Shown: positions 52,707 through 61,344 of the stretch, in pieces | How the letters are laid out: the number at the start of each line of letters is the position of its first letter | Numbering within the stretch: the first letter of the stretch is position 1 | NCBI RefSeq assembly: GCF_002453355.1 | Contig: NZ_DKGQ01000057.1 | Span: forward strand, 31,351 to 95,350 | From: Psychrobacter sp. UBA6766 | GTDB lineage: Bacteria; Pseudomonadota; Gammaproteobacteria; Pseudomonadales; Moraxellaceae | Reading direction: 5' to 3' | DNA length: 64,000 bases | The notes under the pieces: generated by a model | Told to the model about the DNA's origin: nothing | The model's database searches: none | The model's input: only the letters and a program-made list of their open reading frames with translations | Translations under genes and position numbers: made by a program

Positions 52707-53360
52707 TTATGACGGACGGTTTTGATTCATTACATCAACAACTGGCGGCATCGGTTTTGGCAATTTGCCTTCTGCCTGTAGCTCTTTGGTGGTTTTAGCA
52801 TCGATGGCCAGTCCAGCAATCAAGGCGATATCTTTAACAGGCTTGCGTTTTCGGGTAGCAAAGCTTACTGGAACCATGCGCGCAAACTCAAAAATATGCA
52901 GATAAGACTCTTCACCACCGTCAAAATCTTCATCATCTTCTAAACGAATCGCGCCAATTTTTGCCAAATCTGACAGCATCTCGTTTTCTTCAGCACTTAG
53001 ACCACAATCGGTAATACCAAAACCAGTCATAAAGCCATTTGCCCACTGTTTCAGCGCCATCACGCGCTCGTATAGGTCATGTTCGTCATCTGGCACAAGC
53101 GGCATATACGAATAAGCATCGTCTTTGTCTTTTAGCTGAAAAACAGTATCTTCAGCCTCTTCTGCAAGTAAAGTTAATGCCTCATCAGGCAATGGTGCAA
53201 AACTCAACTCTTCAAACACCTTTGCCCATACTGGCTCATCGGGCGCATTACAAGCAGTCATCAGCCCCGTCATCAAGCCGTGTACCTCGCTGATAGACAC
53301 GTCATTCCAGTCATCAAATGCCGTCAGCCACGTATTCCAGCCAGAGATATTGTCATTCAT
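52707..53360 (-). CDS. ygfB: UPF0149 (YgfB/YecA) family protein
   Basis: 217 aa, acidic. It matches the UPF0149 pattern: SISEVHGLMTGLMTACNAPD near residue 22, LPLVPDDE-like acidic segment near 86, LKQWANGFMTGFGI near 105, and EESYLHIFEFARMVPVSF near 155. In E. coli and Pseudomonas this gene lies near zapA, as here: ygfB, then a zapB-like coiled-coil gene and zapA on the opposite strand. The molecular role of the family is unclear; Pseudomonas YgfB has been linked to ampDh regulation. The C-terminal about 35 residues are basic and specific to this lineage. Confidence 0.88.
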   Translation of the reverse strand: MNDNISGWNTWLTAFDDWNDVSISEVHGLMTGLMTACNAPDEPVWAKVFEELSFAPLPDEALTLLAEEAEDTVFQLKDKDDAYSYMPLVPDDEHDLYERVMALKQWANGFMTGFGITDCGLSAEENEMLSDLAKIGAIRLEDDEDFDGGEESYLHIFEFARMVPVSFATRKRKPVKDIALIAGLAIDAKTTKELQAEGKLPKPMPPVVDVMNQNRPS

Positions 53361-53406
53361 AATAGATGTCCTAGTGATTGATTAATAGTAGTAAATAAAA
53401 ATAGAC

Positions 53407-53433
53407 GCCGTTCGCTGTCATCGATCGAACGGC
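53407..53433. promoter_or_regulatory. 8-bp inverted repeat between ygfB and zapB-like gene
   Basis: GCCGTTCG (53407-53414) and CGAACGGC (53426-53433) are perfect complements with an 11-bp spacer that itself contains part of TCGATCGA. There is no T tract, so a protein operator in this divergent region is more likely than a terminator. Confidence 0.45.
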
Positions 53434-53567
53434 AAGTGATAAAAGCGGTGAAACAAAGCGCCATACAATTACTTTGTTGATATAGATATTATGCGGTCAC
53501 CTATGGCATTATTAAACGCAGAGAACAAAATTCATTCACGCTTACTTGTTAAGGATAATAACTGACT

Positions 53568-54008
53568 ATGTATGACCAACTTAGAATATTAGAAAAAATG
53601 GTACTCGACATTAAAAAACAGTATCAGCTTGTCAGTGCTGAACTTAGCAGCCTCAAACAACAACCAGTGACTGACCCAAAAGAGCTTACCGCTCTCAAGA
53701 CTCAGCTCGATAGTAGCTATTCAGAGCGCGACGGTGCCAAAAAACAATTAAATGATCTCGATAAACGCTATCAAAGCCTTGCCGAAGCACATCATATGAT
53801 TGGTGAAGAACAAGACAAATTAAACAAGCAAATTGAGCAATTACAGCACCAAAACCATGCGCTGCAGCAGCGTAATAACGAATTAAAGCAGCAATATAGC
53901 GAGATTAAACAGCAAAACAGTGACTTGAGAAGGAAAAACGAGCTGGCGGCTGAGCGTACGCAAGTGGTCTTACAGCGTTTGACACGTATTGATCAAGCAG
54001 AAGGTTAA
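53568..54008 (+). CDS. Coiled-coil division-associated protein (ZapB/TIGR02449-like)
   Basis: 146 aa, almost entirely predicted coiled coil: heptads from MYDQLRILEKMVLDIKKQYQLVSAEL through a Gln/Asn/Lys-rich middle (QNHALQQRNNELKQQYSEIKQQNSDLRRKNE). It has no catalytic motif. The gene lies between ygfB (opposite strand) and zapA (same strand, 139 bp away), exactly where Pseudomonas has a TIGR02449 gene. ZapB-type proteins are parallel coiled coils that bind ZapA and stabilise the Z ring. The length is about twice that of E. coli ZapB. Function by position; sequence similarity alone is weak. Confidence 0.6.
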   Translation: MYDQLRILEKMVLDIKKQYQLVSAELSSLKQQPVTDPKELTALKTQLDSSYSERDGAKKQLNDLDKRYQSLAEAHHMIGEEQDKLNKQIEQLQHQNHALQQRNNELKQQYSEIKQQNSDLRRKNELAAERTQVVLQRLTRIDQAEG

Positions 54009-54147
54009 GCAGCCATTGTTAACTGCGCTTAACTTAACTATTTTTTTGATTAATTCTTGCTCATTACGCCCTCAATTTTATAACTACCATATTTATAGCA
54101 ATTGTATTTAATCATTCACTTTAATGACACATATTGTAGGATTTATC

Positions 54148-54597
54148 ATGACCGATGACCGCACCAACCCTGTAGACAGTGAACTCCAAAGCAATCAATC
54201 AAAAAACACTCAAGTACAAAAATCTATGCCAAATAATAACTCAAACATTACTGCAAACAACAGCGCCGCTAGACTCACTGCTAAATCTGAAAGTGCTCCA
54301 GAACCGCAAATCAAAAAGGTCGATGTGGCAATTGCAGGCGTGACATATCCTATTTTCTGCCCAGTCCATGAGCAAGAAGAGCTCCACGCAGCAGTTTCCT
54401 ATATCAACGACTTTGCTCTAAAGTTAAGAAAAGATGCACCAAGTCTTAGCCAAGAAAACTTACTGGTATTATCCTGCTTAAATTTATATGAAAAAATTCA
54501 AACTCATAAAAGAAACGAAGAAGATCGTCTACAACAAAGCAAACAATCTGAAGCCCTACTAAACAAAATTATGAAAGATGCGCATTCTATTTTATAG
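54148..54597 (+). CDS. zapA: Cell division protein ZapA
   Basis: FtsZ-binding protein that bundles filaments. 149 aa from the ATG at 54148, preceded by AGGAT at 7 nt (the frame is open eight codons further up). The first about 55 residues are Asn/Ser/Lys rich and probably disordered, longer than usual. The ZapA domain follows: VDVAIAGVTYPIFCPVHEQEELHAAVSYINDFALKLR, then the long helix ENLLVLSCLNLYEKIQTHKRNEEDRL that forms the tetramer coiled coil. In Pseudomonas and E. coli the 6S RNA gene follows zapA; only 110 bp and no such fold are seen here. Confidence 0.85.
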   Translation: MTDDRTNPVDSELQSNQSKNTQVQKSMPNNNSNITANNSAARLTAKSESAPEPQIKKVDVAIAGVTYPIFCPVHEQEELHAAVSYINDFALKLRKDAPSLSQENLLVLSCLNLYEKIQTHKRNEEDRLQQSKQSEALLNKIMKDAHSIL

Positions 54598-54640
54598 ACT
54601 GACATCTATGTTAAATTAATACTGCTATCATGAAAAAATA

Positions 54641-54674
54641 AGCGCCTAACTCTCTAAAGCCAAGCGCTTTTTTA
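54641..54674 (+). terminator. Terminator after zapA
   Basis: AGCGC (54641-54645) and GCGCT (54664-54668) with an outer A-T pair form a stem followed by six T residues, 44 bp past the zapA stop. The loop is long (18 nt), so moderate. Confidence 0.6.
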
Positions 54675-54711
54675 AATGTAAATAACAGCTTATCGACTTA
54701 TAATTTATAAG

Positions 54712-55002
54712 TTAGGCATCTGCTTGATAAGTCTTACCAGCATGAAAATCTGCTTGATGCTCATAATTACAAAAAAATAGTTCTTTATTCGCTGCTGTTA
54801 AACTTTCTTCTTCAGAAACTGGCTGAGTCTCTAACACGCCGCGATATTCAGCCAAGTGATGACCGCAAAAATCACACTGACGCGGTGTGGTCACATCGCC
54901 TTTTTTTGGCATCATGCTTTTTGGTGCTCGCGGGTACATAAACTTATAAAAGCCCCACATCACCGCCCAAATAATAAGAATTACAATGATAACAGCAGCC
55001 AT
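54712..55002 (-). CDS. Membrane-anchored Cys-motif protein (PP0621 type)
   Basis: 96 aa. One N-terminal transmembrane segment (AAVIIVILIIWAVMWGFYKFM), then a small cytoplasmic domain with CDFCGHHL near residue 43 and CNYEHQADFHAG near 77, a zinc-ribbon-like arrangement of Cys and His. Proteins of this size with one anchor and CxxC are found next to various genes in gammaproteobacteria and are uncharacterised. AAAGGA precedes the ATG. The gene lies between convergent zapA and the glyS terminator. Confidence 0.7.
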   Translation of the reverse strand: MAAVIIVILIIWAVMWGFYKFMYPRAPKSMMPKKGDVTTPRQCDFCGHHLAEYRGVLETQPVSEEESLTAANKELFFCNYEHQADFHAGKTYQADA

Positions 55003-55042
55003 GGCAGCATTCCTTTTGATATAAGTTAACGCTATGAGTCAT

Positions 55043-55069
55043 AAAAAACTGGCTATATGAAGCCAGTTC
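55043..55069 (-). terminator. Terminator after glyS
   Basis: AACTGGCT (55047-55054) and AGCCAGTT (55061-55068) form an 8-bp stem with a 6-base loop and T6 on the minus strand. About 45 bp past the glyS stop. Confidence 0.85.
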
Positions 55070-55111
55070 TCATGATATAGAATACCTGATGCAAACAACA
55101 GAATGATTGAA

Positions 55112-57205
55112 CTATAACTGTAGCTCGCTGATATCAGCCACGGTTAAGAATAAGGCGCGAACTTGTTTAAGAAGGGCTAAGCGATTGTTCTTTAGCACTG
55201 CATCTTCACTATTTACCATCACATCAGCGAAAAATTCTGACAAAGGCGCATCTAAACTGACCAGCGTTTGCAAGACTTGCGTATAGTCGGCCGTTTCAAG
55301 CAAAGGTTTTACTGCTGTTTGCGCTTGCTGCACGGCTTGATATAACGCTTGCTCAGCAGGTTCAGATAATAACGCTTCATCGACAGTGTCCGCGACGCCT
55401 ACTTCTGATTTGGCTAAAATATTGGCAACGCGTTTATTTGAGTCAGCAAGTTTCTCGGCTTGAGGCAGATCGCTAAAGGTTTGTACTGCGCGAATACGCT
55501 GATCAAAATCAAGCGGCATGTGCGGATTAATTGCTTGCACTGCCTGAATGGTATCGACGCTAACGCCCTGCTCGGTATACATCGCCCGATAGCGTGAGTT
55601 TAAAAACGCCATCACTTGGGTAAAGGTATCCCCCATCTTGGCAATCTTGCTACCATCGCTAGTACTATAACCTTTAATCGCTCTCTCAATGAGAGCCACC
55701 AAATTAATCGGTAATTGTTTTTCAATCAAAATACGCAAAATACCAATGGCTGAACGACGTAAGCTAAATGGGTCTTTTGACCCTGTCGGTGCTTGATCAA
55801 TGGCAAAAATACCAACCAGCGTATCTAAGCGGTCAGCCAATGCTAAGCAAATACCAATCGGCGTTTTTGGTAACACATCGCCACTGAACTTGGGCAGATA
55901 CTGCTCTTCCAAACTTGCGGCGACTGTTTCTGGCTCATCATTCAAGCGCGCATAATATGTCCCTGCGATACCTTGCAATTCAGGAAATTCGCCAACGAGT
56001 GAACTCGCCAAATCTGCTTTCGATAAAATAGCCGCTCGAACCGTTTCGTCAATATTAATATCGTGCCCTTGCTCTTGCATTAACGTGGCAATAAAAGCAG
56101 CAAGCTTGGCAATACGTTCAGACTTCTCCCAAATCGTACCGAGTTTATCTTGGAACACGCGAGTTTTTAGGCTTTCGGTCAAAGCAAATAGCGGCTGCTT
56201 TTGGTCTTGCAAGAAGAAAAACTCCGCATCAGCCAAACGTGGACGGACGACTTTCTCATTACCCTCAATGATTTGGTTCGGGTCTTTAGATTCAATATTG
56301 GTAATAAAAATAAAATACGGTTGCAGTTTACCTGCTTTATCAGTCAAGCAAAAATACTTTTGATCCGCTTGCATGGTTGAGATAAGCGCTTCTTGCGGCA
56401 CTTGTAAAAAGCGCGGCTCAAAGTTTGCTCGCAGCGCAATCGGGAAATCAACCAACGCCGTCACTTCATCTAATAAATCTTGCGGAACGATAGCATCAGC
56501 ATTAACCTCATCAGCAAGCGCTTTAACTTGGTTATTGATGAACGTTTGACGCTTATCAAAATCTGCCACGACTTTTAAACCATCAAGCAATTGCTCATAA
56601 TTATTAGCGTGCGCAATCTCATAATAATCAGGACTATGGAAGCGATGACCACGCGTTTGATTGCCAGTTTGATGACCTTGGATAGTCGCATCAATAATGG
56701 CATCATCTTGCATTAATATTGTCCACTGAACTGGACGTACGAACTCATCTCTTGATGCACCAGAACGCATCCGTTTGGCTATTGGTAAATTATCCAGCGC
56801 GGTCTGGAAAATAGCTGGCAGTAGCTCAGTAGTCGCTCGACCATGAATGACTTGCTCATACCCAACATAGTCACCTTTATCGGTGTTAATCGTTATCAGC
56901 TCACTGGCGTCGATACCCAAACCCTTGGCAAAACCCATCGCTGCGCGGGTCGGATTGCCATCGGCATCAAACGCCGCTTTAATAGCAGGGCCACGTTTTT
57001 GCTCGCTACGGTCAGGCTGCTTGTCGCTAATACCCTGAATTTGAATAGCTAAACGACGCGGCGCGGCAAAGGCTTTAATACTATCGAAGCTGATCTCTGC
57101 TTCATTTAACTGCTCGGTGACATTGGTTTGAAGTGAATCACGTAAAGGTTTTAGACTTTTTGGAGGTAATTCTTCACACCCCAGTTCAAATAAAATAGTA
57201 CTCAT
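55112..57205 (-). CDS. glyS: Glycyl-tRNA synthetase beta subunit
   Basis: 697 aa, the size of the E. coli beta subunit (689). It begins with the conserved LFELGCEELPPKSLKPL, followed by FAAPRRLAIQIQG near 46, QTRGHRFHSP near 183, VPQEALISTMQADQKYFCL near 267, and SKDPFSLRRSAIGILRI near 483, with an HD-like domain region in the second half. The C-terminal anticodon-binding part ends in LFLTVADISELQL. AGGAGC lies before the ATG. Forms the alpha2-beta2 enzyme with GlyQ, whose stop is 9 bp upstream, so the two are translated in tandem. Confidence 0.97.
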   Translation of the reverse strand: MSTILFELGCEELPPKSLKPLRDSLQTNVTEQLNEAEISFDSIKAFAAPRRLAIQIQGISDKQPDRSEQKRGPAIKAAFDADGNPTRAAMGFAKGLGIDASELITINTDKGDYVGYEQVIHGRATTELLPAIFQTALDNLPIAKRMRSGASRDEFVRPVQWTILMQDDAIIDATIQGHQTGNQTRGHRFHSPDYYEIAHANNYEQLLDGLKVVADFDKRQTFINNQVKALADEVNADAIVPQDLLDEVTALVDFPIALRANFEPRFLQVPQEALISTMQADQKYFCLTDKAGKLQPYFIFITNIESKDPNQIIEGNEKVVRPRLADAEFFFLQDQKQPLFALTESLKTRVFQDKLGTIWEKSERIAKLAAFIATLMQEQGHDINIDETVRAAILSKADLASSLVGEFPELQGIAGTYYARLNDEPETVAASLEEQYLPKFSGDVLPKTPIGICLALADRLDTLVGIFAIDQAPTGSKDPFSLRRSAIGILRILIEKQLPINLVALIERAIKGYSTSDGSKIAKMGDTFTQVMAFLNSRYRAMYTEQGVSVDTIQAVQAINPHMPLDFDQRIRAVQTFSDLPQAEKLADSNKRVANILAKSEVGVADTVDEALLSEPAEQALYQAVQQAQTAVKPLLETADYTQVLQTLVSLDAPLSEFFADVMVNSEDAVLKNNRLALLKQVRALFLTVADISELQL

Positions 57206-57214
57206 GGGATGCTC

Positions 57215-58273
57215 CTATTTATTGTTATTCGTAGTTTGATTGACATCTGTGTTTTCAGTTGCCAATTCTTCTTTTGGCAAATACTTATCGAGCGCTGCCT
57301 GACGATGCGCCTCATCGGCTAATGGGAATCCTAATTTGGCGCGTGCTTCGACGTAACCAAAAGCGACTTTACGAGCCAGTGTTCGTACGCGTAAGATAAA
57401 ACGTTGACGTTCAGTCACCGAAATCGCCCCGCGAGCATCAAGCAGGTTAAAGGCATGTGACGCTTTTAGTACCATCTCGTAGGCTGGTAATGGCAACCCT
57501 TCAGCCACCAATTTATCCGCTTGCTGCTCATAAAAATCAAACATCTGACCCATCATTGGCACATCTGCGTGCTCAAAGTTATAGGTCGATTGCTCAACTT
57601 CGTTTTGATGGAAAACATCGCCATAAGTCACGCGACCAAATTCCCCATCTGCCCAGACCAAATCATAAACGCTATCGACGCCTTGAACATACATCGCCAA
57701 GCGCTCAAGACCGTAAGTAATCTCACCCGTCACGGGGAAACACTCGATACCGCCAACTTGCTGGAAATAGGTAAACTGAGTGACTTCCATCCCGTTGAGC
57801 CAAATCTCCCAACCAAGTCCCCACGCACCCAGCGTTGGCGACTCCCAGTTGTCCTCAACAAAACGAACATCATGCACCAAAGGATCGATTCCAATCGCTC
57901 TTAATGAGTCCAAATATAGTTCCTGAATATTCGGTGGATTTGGCTTTAAAACCACTTGAAATTGATAATAGTGTTGCAAGCGGTTTGGGTTATCACCATA
58001 GCGGCCATCAGTCGGACGGCGTGATGGCTGAACATAAGCGGCATTCCAGCGCTCAGGACCTAACGAGCGCAAAAATGTCGCGGTATGAAACGTTCCTGCG
58101 CCGACTTCCATATCATAAGGCTGCAAGATAACGCAGCCCTTATCAGCCCAGTAATTTTGTAAGGTTAGGATTAAATCTTGAAACGTCATCGGCTGACGGT
58201 CTTTTTCTTGTATCATCGAAGTTGTCGCTTGGGAGGTCATAGTTTGGATTTTCATCGTTTGGGGCATCATCAT
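57215..58273 (-). CDS. glyQ: Glycyl-tRNA synthetase alpha subunit
   Basis: 352 aa as drawn; the family start MTFQDLILTLQNYWADKGCVILQPYDMEVGAGT lies at residue 29 (position 58189), so the first 28 residues may be an extension or a start error. No convincing Shine-Dalgarno sequence precedes any of the five candidate ATGs. Class II motifs follow: TFLRSLGPERWNAAYVQPSRRPTDGRYGDNPNRLQHYYQFQVVLKP near 60-110 and WLNGMEVTQFTYFQQVGG near 168. The C-terminal tail (TENTDVNQTTNNNK) is longer than in E. coli GlyQ (303 aa). It is the first gene of glyQ-glyS. Confidence 0.95.
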   Translation of the reverse strand: MMMPQTMKIQTMTSQATTSMIQEKDRQPMTFQDLILTLQNYWADKGCVILQPYDMEVGAGTFHTATFLRSLGPERWNAAYVQPSRRPTDGRYGDNPNRLQHYYQFQVVLKPNPPNIQELYLDSLRAIGIDPLVHDVRFVEDNWESPTLGAWGLGWEIWLNGMEVTQFTYFQQVGGIECFPVTGEITYGLERLAMYVQGVDSVYDLVWADGEFGRVTYGDVFHQNEVEQSTYNFEHADVPMMGQMFDFYEQQADKLVAEGLPLPAYEMVLKASHAFNLLDARGAISVTERQRFILRVRTLARKVAFGYVEARAKLGFPLADEAHRQAALDKYLPKEELATENTDVNQTTNNNK

Positions 58274-58486
58274 AAAGCCACTGTGGAATGAGTATTACTG
58301 AATAAAAGTTAATAGCGCTCGTGCCGCCTATTTGGCAACGACTCTATTTGCTTGCTCACCTTACTAAAAATTGACTGTTTTATCTATATTTACTGCAACT
58401 AATTTTAGTTCAGCCAGTCAAATATAGAGCCATGCGCCTTATCTAACATTAAATTCTACGCATAACTGTTATTAAAGCCACAGATA

Positions 58487-58516
58487 AAAAAATACCCAAA
58501 TGCGTGAGCATTCGGG
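58487..58516 (-). terminator. Terminator of PspC-domain gene
   Basis: CCCGAATG-type stem (minus strand; one G-U pair, 6-base loop) followed by TATTTTTTT. It lies 170-195 bp past the stop of the pspC-like gene, so a fairly long trailer. Confidence 0.65.
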
Positions 58517-58542
58517 CAGGAGGAAAAGTGTGTCGCGAGCAT

Positions 58543-58567
58543 CCTGATGAGTCAGGCTTTTTGTTTT
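58543..58567 (+). terminator. Orphan plus-strand terminator-like hairpin
   Basis: CCTGA (58543-58547), a TGAG tetraloop and TCAGG (58552-58556) are followed by CTTTTTGTTTTT. There is no plus-strand gene upstream between it and glyQ, whose coding strand is minus. It may end a small RNA or an antisense transcript of the glyQ leader. Confidence 0.5.
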
Positions 58568-58682
58568 TACTTGGGCTCTTATTTTTTTATTGGCCTTATT
58601 TTTTCGTTGTTAAAATTTTTTTGTTAAAATTTTATGACTTCTATTTAAAAGCTTTGCTTATATGATTACTGGGTTTATACAG

Positions 58683-58895
58683 TTATTGATAAGACTGATC
58701 GGTTGCTTTTGGCATAATAATCCACAAAATAATGTAAATTAAAATACCGGGAACTGCGGCACTTAATGTTGAAACCACAACAAATAACAATCTAACCCAA
58801 GTTGGTGACCAACCCGCATATTCTGCGATACCACCCATCACACCTGCAATCATGCGATTATTTCTTGAGCGATGTAATTTTGCTAACTTAGCCAA
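58683..58895 (-). CDS. PspC-domain membrane protein
   Basis: 70 aa protein, nearly the whole PspC domain: KLHRSRNNRMIAGVMGGIAEYAGWSPTWVRLLFVV followed by a hydrophobic helix VPGILIYIILWIIMPK. A TTG start at 58895 with AGGGG upstream is chosen because it gives the standard beginning MAKLAKLHRS, though TTG is rare; an internal ATG would lose conserved residues. PspC in E. coli is part of the phage-shock response with PspA and PspB; no pspA or pspB gene is nearby, as is common for stand-alone PspC proteins. Membrane stress role is inferred only. Confidence 0.85.
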   Translation of the reverse strand: MAKLAKLHRSRNNRMIAGVMGGIAEYAGWSPTWVRLLFVVVSTLSAAVPGILIYIILWIIMPKATDQSYQ

Positions 58896-59433
58896 ACCAA
58901 ATACCCCTTTTCTTATTTATAGTTATTTTGAATTTATTATTTAACATTATTTTTATGAGTCGTTTTAAAAACATACTTGTCCTAAAACAGCAAAGCTCTC
59001 TGGACTTACGAATAAGTATAGCAACTATTGACTTTTTATCTGTTGATGATATAGACGTGCTTTGTGAGTTTATGCTACTCAAGCTTGCTCTAATCTCTCG
59101 TAAACCTTCGTAAGTTCCTGATTTTAAATAATTATTTCAAAATGTTTCGGAATTAGTTTTGTTTCTCCTACCTTACAACTTTTGTTACAACTTCACTTTC
59201 TATCAATTCATATTGGTTTAATTATCCTTGTAAATTTAATGTTAAAAACCAGAAGTTATTTTGATTAATTATAAATAAGTGAACCGCATTATATTAAATC
59301 TCATAGAAAACGTGCTAAACCAACGTGCATTTACAATAACCTACCTGTAAATTTGATTAAACCTTTATACCATGCTGATAAACAACGAAAACAACGACTT
59401 CGATGAATCAATTTTAGAATGGTAAGGATAACT
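58896..59433. other. 538-bp divergent spacer pspC / nadR-like
   Basis: AT-rich sequence without coding frames that I would accept. It must contain the promoters of both genes. A paired stretch ACAACTT / GTTACAACTT near 59177-59190 is a weak direct repeat. I see no recognisable NrtR- or NiaR-type operator. Confidence 0.4.
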
Positions 59434-60474
59434 ATGTACGAGTCAGGCTTGATGATTGGATATTTTGAACCGCTACATTTAGGACAAATGCGCAGTATAT
59501 TAGACGCAGCAGGACAAGCAAAAACCCTTCATATTGTGGTTACGGCGCACCCTACTCCGCATCCAAACTTTACCATTACCTTACAAGATAAAGCGCGTTG
59601 GCTACAGATGGCGTGTGCGGATTTGCCCTTTATCCATATTTATACCACTGATGAGATTGAGCTGCCGCTGCATGAGAATTTTGCTGACGTCACTATTGAC
59701 ATTGCGGCTAGTAATGCCAAATTGCAACGCTTAATAGAAGCGTTAGCGCTGCCAGCAGAAACGGTATTGTTCGTCGCAGAAAACCATCCATTAGCGCAGT
59801 CGGACATTTCTGGACAGTTAGTCATGCCAGTCGTCACGACGCCATTGCAATCTGAATTTGATTCTTATGCGATTGCGCGTGATCCAGTTGCGCATTGGCC
59901 GGCGCTGCATCCACAAGTGCGCAGTGACTATACCAAGACGGTGGCGATTGTTGGCGGGGAAAGCTCTGGAAAAACGACGTTGGTGCATAAACTTGCCAAC
60001 TACTATGGTGCCAGCTTTGCGCTTGAGATGGGACGGCTGTACGTTGGCACGGATTTGGGCGGTAGTGAGATTGGTCTACAGTACAGCGATTATGGTCCCA
60101 TTGCCCTCAATCATGCTCAAGCCATCCGCAAAGCGACTGCTATGGCAACGGCGCCTGTGACAATTATTGATACAGATTTTGTCACTACCCAAGCTTTCTG
60201 TGAAGAGTACGAAGGTCAAACTCACCCATTTGTAGCGGCATGTATCGATGAGTTTCGCTTAGACCATACTATTATGCTCGATAATAACACGCCATGGATC
60301 GATGATGGCATGCGCTCACTGGGCACGCCTGAAGCAAGAGGCCGCTTTGAGCAGCGTTTATTGGATATTTTTGCTCGTCATGATATTAAGCCCCATACAA
60401 TTGACAAACCTGATTATGATGCTCGTTATCAGCAAGCCCTGCTACTGATAGATAAATACGTTTATGGGAAGTAA
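59434..60474 (+). CDS. nadR: NadR-like protein: ribosylnicotinamide kinase with degenerate NMNAT domain
   Basis: 346 aa from the ATG at 59434 (AAGGA upstream). The N-terminal third is a nucleotidyltransferase-like domain; its nucleotide loop reads GYFEPLHLGQ (H15, Q18) in place of the active HxGH, and the usual SxxxIR signature before the linker is altered to DSYAIARDP. The C-terminal kinase domain has an intact P-loop GGESSGKTT (174-182), IDTDFVTT near 247 and DYDARYQQALLLIDKY at the end, typical of NadR ribosylnicotinamide kinases. No helix-turn-helix repressor domain is present. It precedes pnuC by 111 bp, the nicotinamide riboside uptake gene. Confidence 0.88.
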   Translation: MYESGLMIGYFEPLHLGQMRSILDAAGQAKTLHIVVTAHPTPHPNFTITLQDKARWLQMACADLPFIHIYTTDEIELPLHENFADVTIDIAASNAKLQRLIEALALPAETVLFVAENHPLAQSDISGQLVMPVVTTPLQSEFDSYAIARDPVAHWPALHPQVRSDYTKTVAIVGGESSGKTTLVHKLANYYGASFALEMGRLYVGTDLGGSEIGLQYSDYGPIALNHAQAIRKATAMATAPVTIIDTDFVTTQAFCEEYEGQTHPFVAACIDEFRLDHTIMLDNNTPWIDDGMRSLGTPEARGRFEQRLLDIFARHDIKPHTIDKPDYDARYQQALLLIDKYVYGK

Positions 60475-60585
60475 CAGCTGTGCTAAATAAGCGTTATGCC
60501 CAGAAATAACAAAAACAAGATAAGTAGTATATTAAAAAATAAGAAAAATTGATGATCGCTTTCATACTTTGAGGAAAAAGAGTTT

Positions 60586-61344
60586 ATGCGTATTAAACTT
60601 CTAGATAATATTACCGGAAAATGGGCGCTACAATGGATTGTCCTATGGTTTATTTGCGGCGTCATTGCTTTATCAGCAGGCTTTTGGCTGACCACCGAAC
60701 ACAATACTCTCGATTGGTTTTACCTCGTGGTCTCTTTTATCGGTTTAGTTTGCGTGGTGTCATTATCGTTCCGCAAAAATCTCTTGGGCAATGGCTTTGG
60801 GATGGCGGCAACTGCTGGGGAGTTTGTCGTCCAAGCAACTTCAGGCGCAGTCGGCTTGATGCTCGCACCGTTATTTAATTTCTTTAGTCATGTTTATGGC
60901 ATTTTTTACTGGTCAAAGCACACCGATGCGGATGGCGACATGGTACCTAAATCTGCCAATCGCTGGATTTGGCTGCTAACCATTGCCTTTATTGTGATTG
61001 GTTTAGCGCTGTTTCCTACGGTAAATGACTTACTTGCCAGCTATGGTTATGCTGTTGTTGAAGATGATAACAGTAAATTCTTAGGTTTTATCTCTTTCTT
61101 TTGGATTAACGTTATCGCTTTTGTACTGTCTATCACCGCACAAGCAGCAATGATTTTACGATATTCATTTAACTGGTGGTTATGGATTTTATCCAACTTC
61201 GTTTGGCTGACCGTCAATCTCATGTCGGGCAATTATATCTTTGCTATTCAAACCATGGTCTACCAAGTCAACTCATTTGTCGGACTATATGAGTGGTATC
61301 GCAGCGAACAAGACGCCGTGGAATCAACCAAGCCGGCTCATTAA
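60586..61344 (+). CDS. pnuC: PnuC-family nicotinamide riboside transporter
   Basis: 252 aa, seven to eight predicted membrane segments. Signature LGNGFGMAATAGEFVVQATSGAVGLMLAPLFNFFSHVYGIFYW near residues 65-106 and the C-terminal WWLWILSNFVWLTVNL fit PnuC proteins, which move nicotinamide riboside by facilitated diffusion trapped by cytoplasmic phosphorylation. GAGG and AAGAG precede the ATG. A soluble loop (SKHTDADGDMVPKSANRW) is family-typical. It follows the nadR-like kinase gene, which is the expected trapping enzyme, making a two-gene salvage unit. Confidence 0.9.
   Translation: MRIKLLDNITGKWALQWIVLWFICGVIALSAGFWLTTEHNTLDWFYLVVSFIGLVCVVSLSFRKNLLGNGFGMAATAGEFVVQATSGAVGLMLAPLFNFFSHVYGIFYWSKHTDADGDMVPKSANRWIWLLTIAFIVIGLALFPTVNDLLASYGYAVVEDDNSKFLGFISFFWINVIAFVLSITAQAAMILRYSFNWWLWILSNFVWLTVNLMSGNYIFAIQTMVYQVNSFVGLYEWYRSEQDAVESTKPAH

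Larger units (their letters stand above)
58274..58682. other. Spacer upstream of glyQ
   Basis: 409 bp. The left part should carry the glyQ promoter and leader. The right part carries the minus-strand terminator of the pspC-like gene and, on the plus strand, a hairpin with T tract that matches no gene (see findings). Downstream of that it is T-rich without features. Confidence 0.5.

Noticed and set aside
58541..58560. CTGATGAG, the core of a hammerhead ribozyme, in the orphan hairpin near glyQ
   Set aside because: The GAAA and NUH segments with matching stems I-III are not found at usable distances on either side; the match is explained by the terminator hairpin.
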